From the NCBI GenBank assembly GCA_034419075.1, contig DAOULR010000001.1, positions 1-64,000 on the forward strand: a stretch of 64,000 bases of DNA. Reading direction: 5' to 3'. This document shows, piece after piece, positions 11,219 through 19,586 of this stretch. Under the pieces are notes generated by a model. It was not told where the DNA came from, made no database searches, and was given only the letters and a program-made list of their open reading frames with translations. The translations under genes and the position numbers were made by a program. Position 1 is the first letter of the stretch. Each line of letters begins with the position of its first letter. This stretch comes from E44-bin88 sp034419075 (GTDB lineage: Bacteria; Chloroflexota; Dehalococcoidia; Dehalococcoidales; BS750m-G39).

Positions 11219-11724
11219 TGACCGAAGAGACCAAGCGAAAAGTCAGGCTGGGGCATGTGGTCAGCGACCGTATGGATAAGACGGTGGTGGTGGAGGTCTC
11301 TGGCCCAAAGCGGCACCCTTTGTATAAGAAGACCATCCGCCGGGTGGTCAGGTATAAGGCTCACGATGAGAAGAACGAGTGCCAGATAGGGGATAAAGTG
11401 CGAATTGTGGAGACCAGGCCCCTTTCCAAAGAGAAGCGGTGGCGGGTGGCGGAGATAATTACCAAGGGCGAAGTGGTCGAGGTTTCACCCGAAGAGATAA
11501 CCCGGGAGGACCTGGAGAAGGTTATACCCGAGAAGAAGGCTAAGGAAGCCGCCGAGGTCAAAGCCGAAGCCAGCGAAGAACTGAAGGAAGAGGTCAAGCC
11601 CGAAGCTAAGGAAAAGGCCAAGAAAGAGGCCAAGGCCGAAGCCAAGGAAGAGGCTAAAGAAGAAATCAAAGAAGACACTGAAGAAGAGAAGAAGGAAAAA
11701 GCCGATAAAGAAAGCTCGGAATAG
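11218..11724 (+). CDS. rpsQ: 30S ribosomal protein S17 with a charged C-terminal tail
   Basis: The S17 core (residues 1 to about 88: RKVRLGHVVSDRMDKTVVV, then KRWRVAEII) binds the 5' domain of 16S rRNA. It is followed by about 80 residues rich in Lys, Glu and Ala (repeated KAEAKEE-type units). Usual S17 is 84-90 residues. ATG 11218 overlaps the rpmC stop; GTG 11215 is one codon upstream. This is the second long tail in the operon, similar in composition to that of S3. Confidence 0.94.
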   Translation: MTEETKRKVRLGHVVSDRMDKTVVVEVSGPKRHPLYKKTIRRVVRYKAHDEKNECQIGDKVRIVETRPLSKEKRWRVAEIITKGEVVEVSPEEITREDLEKVIPEKKAKEAAEVKAEASEELKEEVKPEAKEKAKKEAKAEAKEEAKEEIKEDTEEEKKEKADKESSE

Positions 11725-11730
11725 ATAGCT

Positions 11731-12099
11731 ATGATTCAAGCCTATACCAGAATGAAAGCGGCCGATAATACCGGGGCCAAGGAGATAATGTGCATCAACG
11801 TCCTGGGCGGCACCAGGCGCAAGTACGCCCGCGTGGGCGATATTATCGTGGCCTCGGTAAAGAAGGCGACGCCGAGAGGGGTGGTCAAGAAGGGGGAGGT
11901 GGTCAGGGCGGTGATTGTTCGCTGTGTCCAGCCCTATCGGCGGACTGACGGCTCTTACGTCAGGTTCGACGAGAACGCCGCCGTCATTCTAACCGATAAG
12001 AATAACCCGAAAGGGACGAGGATATTCGGGCCGGTAGCCAGGGAGCTGAGAGACAAGGACTTCACCAAGATTATCTCGCTGGCGCCCGAGGTACTGTGA
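11731..12099 (+). CDS. rplN: 50S ribosomal protein L14
   Basis: 122-residue L14 at the subunit interface. Starts MIQAYTRMKAADNTGAK; the signature region with VRFDENAAVIL and GTRIFGPVARELR is intact. Normal length. Confidence 0.97.
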   Translation: MIQAYTRMKAADNTGAKEIMCINVLGGTRRKYARVGDIIVASVKKATPRGVVKKGEVVRAVIVRCVQPYRRTDGSYVRFDENAAVILTDKNNPKGTRIFGPVARELRDKDFTKIISLAPEVL

Positions 12100-12101
12100 A
12101 A

Positions 12102-12413
12102 ATGAACATCAGAAAGAACGATACCGTGCTGGTTATCGCCGGTAAGGACCGGGGGAAAAGGGGCCGAGTGCGCTTTGCCTACCCCAAGAAGGAACGGCTG
12201 CTGGTAGAGGGTATCAACTTTGTCAAGAAACACAGCCGCGCCCAAGGCGCCGTCAGGCAGGCGGGTATCATTGAGCGCGAGGCGCCTATCCATATCTCGA
12301 ACGTTATGCTGATATGTAATAAGTGCGATAAGCCAGTCCGGGTCGGGTCGCGCTTTCTGGCCGATGGCCGTAAGGTCCGCTTCTGCCGGTCCTGTGGGGA
12401 GGTGGTTGATTAA
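12102..12413 (+). CDS. rplX: 50S ribosomal protein L24
   Basis: 103-residue L24, an assembly initiator. The KOW motif region IRKNDTVLVIAGKDRGKRG is at the N-terminus. ATG 12102 is preferred over GTG 12096 because GAGG lies 10 bases upstream. The C-terminus has a CNKCDKPVR...CRSCG pair of CxxC motifs, a probable zinc ribbon seen in some bacterial L24. Confidence 0.94.
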   Translation: MNIRKNDTVLVIAGKDRGKRGRVRFAYPKKERLLVEGINFVKKHSRAQGAVRQAGIIEREAPIHISNVMLICNKCDKPVRVGSRFLADGRKVRFCRSCGEVVD

Positions 12414-12956
12414 ATGTCGGCGCTTAAAGAGAAATATAAGGCCGAGGTCGTGCCCGAGCTAATGAAGAGCTACGGCTACAAGAACGTAATGCAGGTACCG
12501 CGCCTGGAGAAGGTGGTGCTTAATATCGGCCTGGGCGAGGCGATACAGGACGCTAAGGCGCTGGAGTCGGCGGAGAAGGACCTGGCTGCCATTACGGGGC
12601 AGCACCCCATTACCACCCGTTCCAAAAAGTCTATCGCCGCCTTCCACTTAAGAGAGGGCATGACCATCGGGATGAAGGTGACGCTGCGCGGGGAGCGCAT
12701 GTACCACTTCTTCGATAAGCTGGTAAACGTGGCCTTGCCCCGAATACGCGAGTTTCACGGGGTCTCCCGCGATGCCTTCGACGGGCGGGGCAACTATACC
12801 CTGGGGTTTAAGGAGCAGGTCGCCTTCCCCGAAATAGATTACGATAAAATAGAAAAGGTGCGGGGGCTGGAGGTGTCAATCGGCACCACGGCTAAGACCG
12901 ACGACGAAGGCAGGCAACTGCTGGAGATGTTGGGTATGCCCTTTGTTCGAGACTAA
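12414..12956 (+). CDS. rplE: 50S ribosomal protein L5
   Basis: 180-residue L5, which binds 5S rRNA and contacts P-site tRNA. The motifs MQVPRLEKVVLNIGLGEA, TTRSKKSIAAFHLREG and NYTLGFKEQVAFPEIDYD are typical. Normal length; starts directly after the rplX stop. Confidence 0.97.
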   Translation: MSALKEKYKAEVVPELMKSYGYKNVMQVPRLEKVVLNIGLGEAIQDAKALESAEKDLAAITGQHPITTRSKKSIAAFHLREGMTIGMKVTLRGERMYHFFDKLVNVALPRIREFHGVSRDAFDGRGNYTLGFKEQVAFPEIDYDKIEKVRGLEVSIGTTAKTDDEGRQLLEMLGMPFVRD

Positions 12957-12968
12957 AACGGAGTAGGA

Positions 12969-13154
12969 ATGGCCAAGAAGTCAAAAGTCGAAAAGTCAAA
13001 GCAATCGCCCAAATACAAGGTGCAGCAGCACAACCGCTGCCTGCTCTGTGGGCGACCCAGGGCCTATATTCGCAAGTTTGGCTTGTGCCGGATTTGCTTT
13101 AGAAAGTTAGCTCTGGCCGGGCAGATTCCCGGAGTGAGAAAATCAAGCTGGTGA
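12969..13154 (+). CDS. rpsN: 30S ribosomal protein S14, zinc-binding (type Z)
   Basis: 61-residue short S14. Two CxxC pairs (CLLCGRPRAYIRKFGLCRICF) form the zinc ribbon of the C+ form. The N-terminus has a short Lys-rich lead (MAKKSKVEKSKQ). Position between L5 and S8 is canonical. Confidence 0.95.
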   Translation: MAKKSKVEKSKQSPKYKVQQHNRCLLCGRPRAYIRKFGLCRICFRKLALAGQIPGVRKSSW

Positions 13155-13161
13155 AGTGGAT

Positions 13162-13560
13162 ATGACTATCTCTGACCCAATAGCCGATATGTTGACCAGA
13201 ATACGCAACGCCATTATGGCGCGGCACGATTCCGTGCTGGTGCCGACGTCGAGAATGAAGCTGGCTATCGCCCGCATCCTTAAAAAAGAGGGCTTTATCG
13301 CCGAATACGAGGTGATGAAGAGCAAACCGCAACGGGCGATACGCATCCACCTCAGGTACGACGATAAGAATGAGTCCATCCTTTCCGGACTGGAGAGGGT
13401 GAGCAAGCCTGGCCTTCGGGTCTACGTGGGGCGGGACGAGATTGCCCGCGTTCACGGTGGCCTGGGCATCGCCATTCTCTCCACCTCTCAGGGCGTAATG
13501 ACTGGACAGCAGGCCTGGAAAAAAGGAATCGGCGGAGAACTGCTATGTCACGTATGGTAA
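13162..13560 (+). CDS. rpsH: 30S ribosomal protein S8
   Basis: 132-residue S8, central-domain 16S binder and, in E. coli, translational repressor of the spc operon. ATG 13162 (MTISDPIADMLTRIRNA) matches the family start; GTG 13156 lies two codons upstream. The C-terminal GLGIAILSTSQGVMT and final GGELLCHVW are diagnostic. Confidence 0.95.
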   Translation: MTISDPIADMLTRIRNAIMARHDSVLVPTSRMKLAIARILKKEGFIAEYEVMKSKPQRAIRIHLRYDDKNESILSGLERVSKPGLRVYVGRDEIARVHGGLGIAILSTSQGVMTGQQAWKKGIGGELLCHVW

Positions 13561-13578
13561 TAAACAGGGGTGATAGCA

Positions 13579-14130
13579 ATGTCTAGAGTGGGCCTGATGC
13601 CGATAGAGGTGCCCGATGGAGTCAAGGTTGACCTCGGAGACACAGTCAAGGTGAGCGGCCCCAAGGGCGAACTCAGCCGCCGCTTTAACCCCGACATGAA
13701 AATAAAACTGAAGGATAACGTGCTCACGGTGTCGCGGCCCAGCGATAGTAAGGAACACCGCTCCCTGCACGGGCTGACGCGCAGCCTGCTGGCCAACATG
13801 GTGCAGGGGGTAACCACTGGCTTTGAGAAGCACCTCGACATCGTCGGGGTTGGCTACCGGGCGGAAAAGACGGGGGATAAGCTGACGCTGCGCATCGGCT
13901 ATTCCCACCCCGTCGAGGTAACCCCTCTGCCTGGCCTGACGCTGGACGTGGAGGGGGGCAATCACATCAAGGTCAGCGGCATCGATAAAGAGGTCGTCGG
14001 CGAGATGGCCGCCGAAATCAGAGCCATCCGCCCGCCCGACCCCTATAAGGGTAAGGGCATCAGATATACCGGTGAGATTGTCCACCTCAAGGCGGGCAAG
14101 GCCGGTAAAGCGATAGGTCAGAAGGTATAA
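13579..14130 (+). CDS. rplF: 50S ribosomal protein L6
   Basis: 183-residue L6 near the factor-binding site. ATG 13579 (MSRVGLMPIEVPDGV) fits the family N-terminus; the open frame begins nine bases earlier. The GVGYRAEKTG and PDPYKGKGIRY motifs are present. The stop overlaps the rplR start by one base. Confidence 0.95.
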   Translation: MSRVGLMPIEVPDGVKVDLGDTVKVSGPKGELSRRFNPDMKIKLKDNVLTVSRPSDSKEHRSLHGLTRSLLANMVQGVTTGFEKHLDIVGVGYRAEKTGDKLTLRIGYSHPVEVTPLPGLTLDVEGGNHIKVSGIDKEVVGEMAAEIRAIRPPDPYKGKGIRYTGEIVHLKAGKAGKAIGQKV

Positions 14131-14495
14131 TGGTTAAAGGTGGAACCAGAGCAGCCAGAGTAAGAAGGCACGCCCGGGTCAGGGCCAAGATGAAGGGCAC
14201 TGCGGCTAGCCCGCGGCTCTGCGTTTTTCGCAGCCTGAACCACATCTATGCCCAGGTCATCGATGACGAGAAGGGGCATACACTGGTGACGGCTTCGACG
14301 CTTGACCAGGAGATAAAGCCCAGTGTCAACGGCAAAGCCAAGTCGGCCAGGGCGGGGCTGGTCGGCACCCTGGTGGCCAAGCGTGCCCTGGATAAAGGCA
14401 TAAAACAGGTCGTTTTCGACCGTGGCGGCTACAAATATCACGGGCGGATTAAGGCCCTGGCCGAGGCGGCCCGTGAGGCCGGACTCAAGTTTTAG
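14130..14495 (+). CDS. rplR: 50S ribosomal protein L18
   Basis: 121-residue L18, a 5S rRNA binder. The RLCVFRSLNHIYAQVIDD and VFDRGGYKYHGRIKALAEAAREAGL blocks are diagnostic. Starts MVKGGTRAARVRRHARVR with a short basic lead. Confidence 0.96.
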   Translation: MVKGGTRAARVRRHARVRAKMKGTAASPRLCVFRSLNHIYAQVIDDEKGHTLVTASTLDQEIKPSVNGKAKSARAGLVGTLVAKRALDKGIKQVVFDRGGYKYHGRIKALAEAAREAGLKF

Positions 14496-14512
14496 GGGGA
14501 GTTTTAGCCGAA

Positions 14513-15055
14513 GTGAAAGGACCCATAAGCAAGATAGACCCGACCGAGCTGACGCTAAACGATAAGCTGGTCTACATCAACCGCGTGACCAAGGTGGTGA
14601 AGGGGGGCAAACGCCTAAGCTTCAGCGCCCTGGCGGTGACCGGCGACGGTAACGGCATCGTGGGCATCGGCGTGGGCAAGGCTAACACCGTGCCCGAAGC
14701 CATCAGCAAGGCCAACGCCATCGCCCGCAAGAACCTGCTCAAGGTGCCTTTGAGCGGGACGACTATCCCCTACGAAATAACGGTCAAGTTCAGCGCCGCC
14801 AAGGTACTACTGAAACCCGCCGCCCCGGGCACGGGTATTATTGCTGGGGGCAGCATACGGGCGGTGGTGGAGGCGGCTGGCATCAAGGATATTCTGACCA
14901 AGTCGCTGGGAAGCGCCAACCGCATTAACACGGCTAAGGCGACCATAGTTGCCCTCAGCCAGCTTAAGGTTCCCGAAAAGGAGATAGCTAGGCGGCAGAC
15001 CGGTATCGAGCCTGGTGAAGACAAGGAGGTTGAGGAGGAGGTCGTCGGTGGCTAA
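14513..15055 (+). CDS. rpsE: 30S ribosomal protein S5
   Basis: 180-residue S5, a fidelity protein of the mRNA entry channel. GTG start 14513. The double-stranded RNA-binding motif with NRVTKVVKGGKRLSFSALAVTGD is intact. The C-terminus is acidic. Overlaps rpmD by 8 bases. Confidence 0.96.
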   Translation: MKGPISKIDPTELTLNDKLVYINRVTKVVKGGKRLSFSALAVTGDGNGIVGIGVGKANTVPEAISKANAIARKNLLKVPLSGTTIPYEITVKFSAAKVLLKPAAPGTGIIAGGSIRAVVEAAGIKDILTKSLGSANRINTAKATIVALSQLKVPEKEIARRQTGIEPGEDKEVEEEVVGG

Positions 15056-15230
15056 GCTGCGGGTAACCCTGATTAAGAGCGGCATCGGCTATGCCCAGGA
15101 CCAGAAGAAAACGTTAAAGGCCCTGGGGCTTAACCGCTTAAATAAGAGCATGGTGCATAACGACAACTCCTCAATACGCGGTATGCTCGATAAAGTGAAG
15201 CACCTGGTTAAGGTGGAGGAAGCCAACTGA
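15048..15230 (+). CDS. rpmD: 50S ribosomal protein L30
   Basis: 60-residue L30. GTG 15048 (MAKLRVTLIKSGIGY) lies within the end of rpsE and is preceded by AGGAGG; the longer open frame from 15015 would add residues not seen in L30. The LGLNRLNKSMVHNDN core is diagnostic. Confidence 0.93.
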   Translation: MAKLRVTLIKSGIGYAQDQKKTLKALGLNRLNKSMVHNDNSSIRGMLDKVKHLVKVEEAN

Positions 15231-15694
15231 TGTTACAGGAGAAACTTTCACCCTCTCCCGGCTCCAAGAAAGACCGCAAGAGAGTGGGCCGTGGGGATGG
15301 CAGCGGTAACGGCACCTATTCGGGACGGGGCTCGAAAGGGCAGAAGTCCCGTGCTGGTTACAAGATGCGCCCTGGCTTTGAGGGGGGGCAGTTACCCTTA
15401 ATCAAGCGCCTACCGCGTAAGCGCGGCTTCACCAACCCCTTTAAAGTGGACTACAGTCTGGTGAGGCTGGATAAGCTCAGCGTTTTCGAGCCCGACAGCG
15501 AGGTGACGCCAGAGAAGCTGATGGCCGCAGGTATAATAAAATCGTTGAAGAACCCGGTTAAGATTCTGGCCGGCGGCGAAATCAAACACGCCCTGACGGT
15601 GAAGGCCAACAAGTTTTCGGCGGCGGCTAAGGCCAAGATAGAAGCCGCCGGCGGCAAAGCCGAGGAGGTGGGCAGTGGCCCAGAAGCAAAGTAG
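15230..15694 (+). CDS. rplO: 50S ribosomal protein L15
   Basis: 154-residue L15. The N-terminal Gly/Arg-rich block (RVGRGDGSGNGTYSGRGSKG) and LIKRLPRKRGF are typical. Its end overlaps the secY start by 20 bases. Confidence 0.96.
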   Translation: MLQEKLSPSPGSKKDRKRVGRGDGSGNGTYSGRGSKGQKSRAGYKMRPGFEGGQLPLIKRLPRKRGFTNPFKVDYSLVRLDKLSVFEPDSEVTPEKLMAAGIIKSLKNPVKILAGGEIKHALTVKANKFSAAAKAKIEAAGGKAEEVGSGPEAK

Positions 15695-16985
15695 ACCGCG
15701 ACTGCTGCAGGCCATGATTGACGCCTTCAGTCTGCCCGATTTGAGGCGGCGGATTCTGATTACCATCGGCATCCTCATCATCTTCCGCTTCATCGCGCAC
15801 GTACCCCTGCCCGGGGTTGACCTTGATGCCCTGAAAGAGCTGTTCGAGAGCAACGCCCTGCTGGGTATGCTCAACATGTTCAGCGGCGGTGCTATGAAGA
15901 GCTTAAGCGTGGCGGCAATGGGGGTATATCCTTATATCACGGCCTCCATCGTGATGACGCTGCTGGTGCCCATCATCCCCAAGCTGAGAGAGATTTCCCA
16001 GGAAGGGGAGGCGGGCCGGGACCGGATTAACCGCATTACCCACTGGCTGACCGTCCCCCTGGCCGGGCTTTCTGGCTACGGGCAGTTGGTCTACTTCCAG
16101 CACCAGGGCGTCATCGGCAGCACCGCCATCTTGCCCATGATAGCCATGATAGTGTCGATGATAGCCGGCACCATGTTCCTGGTCTGGCTGGGCGAACGTA
16201 TCACCGAGCACGGCATCGGCAATGGGGTATCCATAATCATTTTTGCCGGCATTGTCGCCGGCTATTGGGAAACGGCGGGAAATCTGTTCCTGACGGCGGA
16301 GCAAAATCTTTGGGGTGTGGCTGTTTTTGTTCTGATCGCTTTAGCCACCGTCGTCTTTATCGTCTATTTTACCGAAGCCCACCGCCGCGTCCCCGTCCAG
16401 TATTCACGGAGCGTCTTTCGCGGCGGGCGTATGTACCGGCAGGCGGGCTCGACCCATATCCCCTTAAGGGTAAACACGGCGGGGATGATACCTCTTATCT
16501 TCGCCATGTCTCTGGTCATCTTCCCCGGCGTGGTGGCCAGCTACTTTATGAATCCGGCGGGTTCCGACCCTAACTTTGCCAACACGATATATAACCTGTT
16601 TAACGCTAGCAACGTTTTCTACTGGGGGCTCTATTTCCTGCTCACCATTGGTTTTGCCTTCTTCTACACCATGGTCATCTTTGAGCAGCAGGACCTGCCC
16701 AATGCCCTGCAGCGGCAGGGAGGGTTTATCCCCGGCATCAGGCCGGGACCGCATACTAAGGAATATCTGGACGGGGTGATAAAGCGCATTACCTGGGCCG
16801 GGGCTTTGTTCCTGGCTATAGTGGCCATAATGCCCTTTATCATCCAGCTTGTCAGCGGCATATCGGGAACGCAGGTACAGCTGTCCAGCATGGGTATGCT
16901 TATCGTCGTCGGTGTGGTTTTGGACACTATGAAGCAGATGGAGGCGCAGCTGGTGATGCGGCGCTATGAGGGGTTCATTAAATAG
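15675..16985 (+). CDS. secY: preprotein translocase channel subunit SecY
   Basis: 436-residue, ten-helix membrane channel of the Sec translocon. GTG start 15675 inside the end of rplO. Plug-region AHVPLPGVD, MGVYPYITASI, RVPVQYSRS and the C-terminal GIRPGPHT loop are recognisable. Position after L15 in the spc block is canonical. Confidence 0.97.
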   Translation: MAQKQSRPRLLQAMIDAFSLPDLRRRILITIGILIIFRFIAHVPLPGVDLDALKELFESNALLGMLNMFSGGAMKSLSVAAMGVYPYITASIVMTLLVPIIPKLREISQEGEAGRDRINRITHWLTVPLAGLSGYGQLVYFQHQGVIGSTAILPMIAMIVSMIAGTMFLVWLGERITEHGIGNGVSIIIFAGIVAGYWETAGNLFLTAEQNLWGVAVFVLIALATVVFIVYFTEAHRRVPVQYSRSVFRGGRMYRQAGSTHIPLRVNTAGMIPLIFAMSLVIFPGVVASYFMNPAGSDPNFANTIYNLFNASNVFYWGLYFLLTIGFAFFYTMVIFEQQDLPNALQRQGGFIPGIRPGPHTKEYLDGVIKRITWAGALFLAIVAIMPFIIQLVSGISGTQVQLSSMGMLIVVGVVLDTMKQMEAQLVMRRYEGFIK

Positions 16986-16990
16986 GGAGA

Positions 16991-17647
16991 ATGGTGTATA
17001 TTGTCTTTCTGGGAGCCCCAGGCGCGGGCAAGGGAACACAAGCCGCCAGTGTGGCGCGCAGGTTGAAGCTGGACTATATCGCTACCGGTGACCTGTTTCG
17101 GCAGGCGTTGGAGCGGGGGACCGAGCTGGGCTTAAAGGCGAAGTCCTATATGGAGAATGGGGTGCTGGTCCCCGACCAGATAACGATAGATATGGTTCTG
17201 GAGAGGCTTTCGGCTCCAGATAGTGGGGGAGGGGCGGTCTTCGACGGCTTTCCCCGCAATCTGAAGCAGGCAGAGGCTCTGGATGAAGCCCTGGCTCGTC
17301 AGGGCAAATCAATAGATAAGGTGGTGTACATTAAGGTATCGGAGGCGGAGGTGTTAAAACGCTTAAGCGGGCGGCGGGTCTGCCGAGTTTGTCAGGCACC
17401 CTACCACCTCACCGATTCCCCTCCCAAGGTGGAGGGGCGGTGTGACCAGTGCGGCGGCGAGCTCTATCAGCGCCCCGACGATACCGAGGAGAGCATTAAA
17501 AAGCGGCTGGAGGTCTACTCGAATGAGACCGCTCCGCTTATCGACTATTACCGCCGGGACGGCAAGCTGCTGGAGATAGCCGGCGAGGGAGGTGTCAAAG
17601 TGGTGGGGGAGAGGATAGTTGCTGCCCTGGGTGGAGAACGTTTATAG
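16991..17647 (+). CDS. adk: adenylate kinase
   Basis: 218-residue enzyme interconverting ATP + AMP and 2 ADP. P-loop GAPGAGKGTQ at residues 8-17, AMP-site TGDLFR, and FDGFPRNLKQA. The long LID carries two CxxC pairs (CRVC and CDQC), i.e. the zinc-type LID. Follows secY by 5 bases. Confidence 0.97.
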   Translation: MVYIVFLGAPGAGKGTQAASVARRLKLDYIATGDLFRQALERGTELGLKAKSYMENGVLVPDQITIDMVLERLSAPDSGGGAVFDGFPRNLKQAEALDEALARQGKSIDKVVYIKVSEAEVLKRLSGRRVCRVCQAPYHLTDSPPKVEGRCDQCGGELYQRPDDTEESIKKRLEVYSNETAPLIDYYRRDGKLLEIAGEGGVKVVGERIVAALGGERL

Positions 17648-17651
17648 TTAA

Positions 17652-18416
17652 ATGAGTATCATTATTAAGTCGGAGCGAGAGATTGCTCTGATGCGCCAGG
17701 CGGGGAGGATTGTCAGCACGGTGCTTGACATCCTGAGCCGAAGGGTGAAAGCGGGTATGAAAACGAAGGAACTGGATATAATCGCCGCTAAAGAGGCGGA
17801 GAAGCTGGGGGGTACCCCCTCCTTTAAGGGATATCGGGGGTTCCCGGCCAACTTGTGCGTCTCGGTAAACGAAGAGGTGGTGCACGGCATACCTGGCGAG
17901 CGCATTTTGCGCCAAGGTGATATAGTATCACTAGACTTCGGCGCTATCTATAATGGTTTTCACGGCGACGGCGCCGTTACGGTGGGGGTGGGGGAGATAG
18001 ACCCGAAGGCAAGGGAGCTTATGGAGACGACCAAGGGAGCTTTGGTGGCGGGTATCGCCGCCGCCCACGCCGGAGCCAGGCTGGGCGATGTTTCGGCGGC
18101 CATACAGGGCTATGCCGAGGGGAAGGACTATTCGGTGGTGCGCGAGTATACCGGGCACGGTATCGGGCGTGAGATGCACGAAGAGCCACAGATACCCAAC
18201 TTCGGGGTGGTGGGGACGGGGCCGGTGTTAAAAAAGGGCATGACCATTGCCCTGGAGCCGATGTTAAATGCGGGCGACTGGCATACCCGGCTCGGCAGCG
18301 ACCAGTGGACGGTGCTGACCGCCGATGGTAGTCTTTCCGCCCACTTTGAACATACGATTGCTATTGCTGGCGAGGAAGCCGAGGTGCTTACCGCCAGAGA
18401 AGGAGTTTATGCCTAA
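17652..18416 (+). CDS. map: methionine aminopeptidase, type I
   Basis: 254-residue dinuclear metallopeptidase that removes initiator Met. Ligand motifs are seen in LDFGAIYNGFHGDGA (Asp pair), EYTGHGIGREMHEEP (His/Glu) and TIALEPML (Glu). The NEEVVHGIPG substrate His is present. Its last 8 bases overlap infA. Confidence 0.97.
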   Translation: MSIIIKSEREIALMRQAGRIVSTVLDILSRRVKAGMKTKELDIIAAKEAEKLGGTPSFKGYRGFPANLCVSVNEEVVHGIPGERILRQGDIVSLDFGAIYNGFHGDGAVTVGVGEIDPKARELMETTKGALVAGIAAAHAGARLGDVSAAIQGYAEGKDYSVVREYTGHGIGREMHEEPQIPNFGVVGTGPVLKKGMTIALEPMLNAGDWHTRLGSDQWTVLTADGSLSAHFEHTIAIAGEEAEVLTAREGVYA

Positions 18417-18627
18417 GAAGGAGGCCATTGAGGTCGAAGGTACGGTGGTCGAGCCCCTGCCTAACGCCATGTTCCGGGTCGAGCTGCCTGACGGCCACAA
18501 GGTTCTGGCCCACATCTCGGGCAAAATAAGATTGCATTACATCAGAATCCTGCCTGGGGATAAGGTCCTGGTGGAGCTTTCCCCCTACGACCTGAGCCGC
18601 GGGCGGATTACCTATCGCTTTAAGTAG
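18409..18627 (+). CDS. infA: translation initiation factor IF-1
   Basis: 72-residue OB-fold factor, exactly the usual length. ATG 18409 (MPKKEAIEVEGTVVEPLPNA) lies in the map C-terminus after AGAAGGAG; the longer frame from 18325 is only map read in another frame. The SGKIRLHYIRILPGD block is diagnostic. Confidence 0.95.
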   Translation: MPKKEAIEVEGTVVEPLPNAMFRVELPDGHKVLAHISGKIRLHYIRILPGDKVLVELSPYDLSRGRITYRFK

Positions 18628-18641
18628 TGCGGGGATGAGTT

Positions 18642-18755
18642 ATGAAAGTAAGAGCTTCAGTCAGAAAGATATGTGAAAAGTGCAAGATAGTGAAGCGGCG
18701 TGGGGTGGTCAGGGTTATCTGTTCCAACCCCAAGCATAAGCAGAGGCAGGGCTAA
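18642..18755 (+). CDS. rpmJ: 50S ribosomal protein L36
   Basis: 37-residue protein, MKVRASVRKICEKCK at the start, with the zinc ligands CxxC, a later Cys and a His near NPKHKQRQG. Sits between infA and rpsM as in most bacteria. Confidence 0.96.
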   Translation: MKVRASVRKICEKCKIVKRRGVVRVICSNPKHKQRQG

Positions 18756-18778
18756 GCCTTGCTGGAGGAGGCTTGTAG

Positions 18779-19168
18779 ATGGCGCGTATAGCCGGAGTTG
18801 ATATACCGAAAAACAAGCAGGTCTTGTTCTCGCTGCAGTATATCTATGGCATCGGCCCTTCCCTAAGCCATAAGATTCTGGCCCAGGCCAAGGTCGACCC
18901 CTATACCAAAGTCAGCGACCTGGCCGAGGAAGAGGTCAACCGCCTGCGCGAGATTATCGACCGCGAACATAATGTCGAGGGCGAACTACGCAAAGAAGTC
19001 GACCTCAACATCAAACGCCTCATCGAAATCGGCAGCTACCGGGGCACCAGACACCGCCACGGGCTGCCGGTGAGGGGGCAGCGCACCCGCACCAATGCCC
19101 GCGCCAAGCGTGGTGCCCGCAAGACGGTAGCCGGTAGGGGGCAGCGGCGCGGCATGACCAAGAAGTAG
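18779..19168 (+). CDS. rpsM: 30S ribosomal protein S13
   Basis: 129-residue S13 of the 30S head, contacting P-site tRNA and L5. Starts MARIAGVDIPKNKQV after GGAGGAGG; the RGTRHRHGLPVRGQRT motif near the C-terminus is diagnostic. Confidence 0.97.
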   Translation: MARIAGVDIPKNKQVLFSLQYIYGIGPSLSHKILAQAKVDPYTKVSDLAEEEVNRLREIIDREHNVEGELRKEVDLNIKRLIEIGSYRGTRHRHGLPVRGQRTRTNARAKRGARKTVAGRGQRRGMTKK

Positions 19169-19193
19169 TTGAGCTTGTCAGAGGAGAGATAGT

Positions 19194-19586
19194 ATGGCAC
19201 AGAAGAAACGCAGCAAAGCCAGAAGGCGGGAGAAGAAGTCCGTACCGACAGGTAGGGCTTATATCCAGTCCAGCTTTAATAACACCATAGTCACCCTTAC
19301 CGACCCCCAGGGCAATGTTATCGCCTGGGGCAGCTCGGGTTCGGCGCGCTTTAAGGGTTCGCGCAAGGGCACCCCTTATGCGGCGCAGCTGGCCGCCCGC
19401 GACGCGGTGCGCAAGGGTATGGAGCACGGTTTGCGCCAGGTTGAGGTCTTCGTTAAGGGGCCGGGCAGTGGCCGCGAGGCGGCCATTCGTTCCCTACAGG
19501 CTTCAGGGCTTAACGTTACCAGCATCCGGGACGTAACCCCGATACCGCATAACGGCTGTAGGCCGCGCAAGAGGAGGCGGGTCTAA
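19194..19586 (+). CDS. rpsK: 30S ribosomal protein S11
   Basis: 130-residue S11 of the 30S platform. The SSFNNTIVTLTD, GSSGSARFKGSRK and PIPHNGCRPRKRRRV motifs are typical. Basic N-terminus. Abuts rpsD with no gap. Confidence 0.97.
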   Translation: MAQKKRSKARRREKKSVPTGRAYIQSSFNNTIVTLTDPQGNVIAWGSSGSARFKGSRKGTPYAAQLAARDAVRKGMEHGLRQVEVFVKGPGSGREAAIRSLQASGLNVTSIRDVTPIPHNGCRPRKRRRV

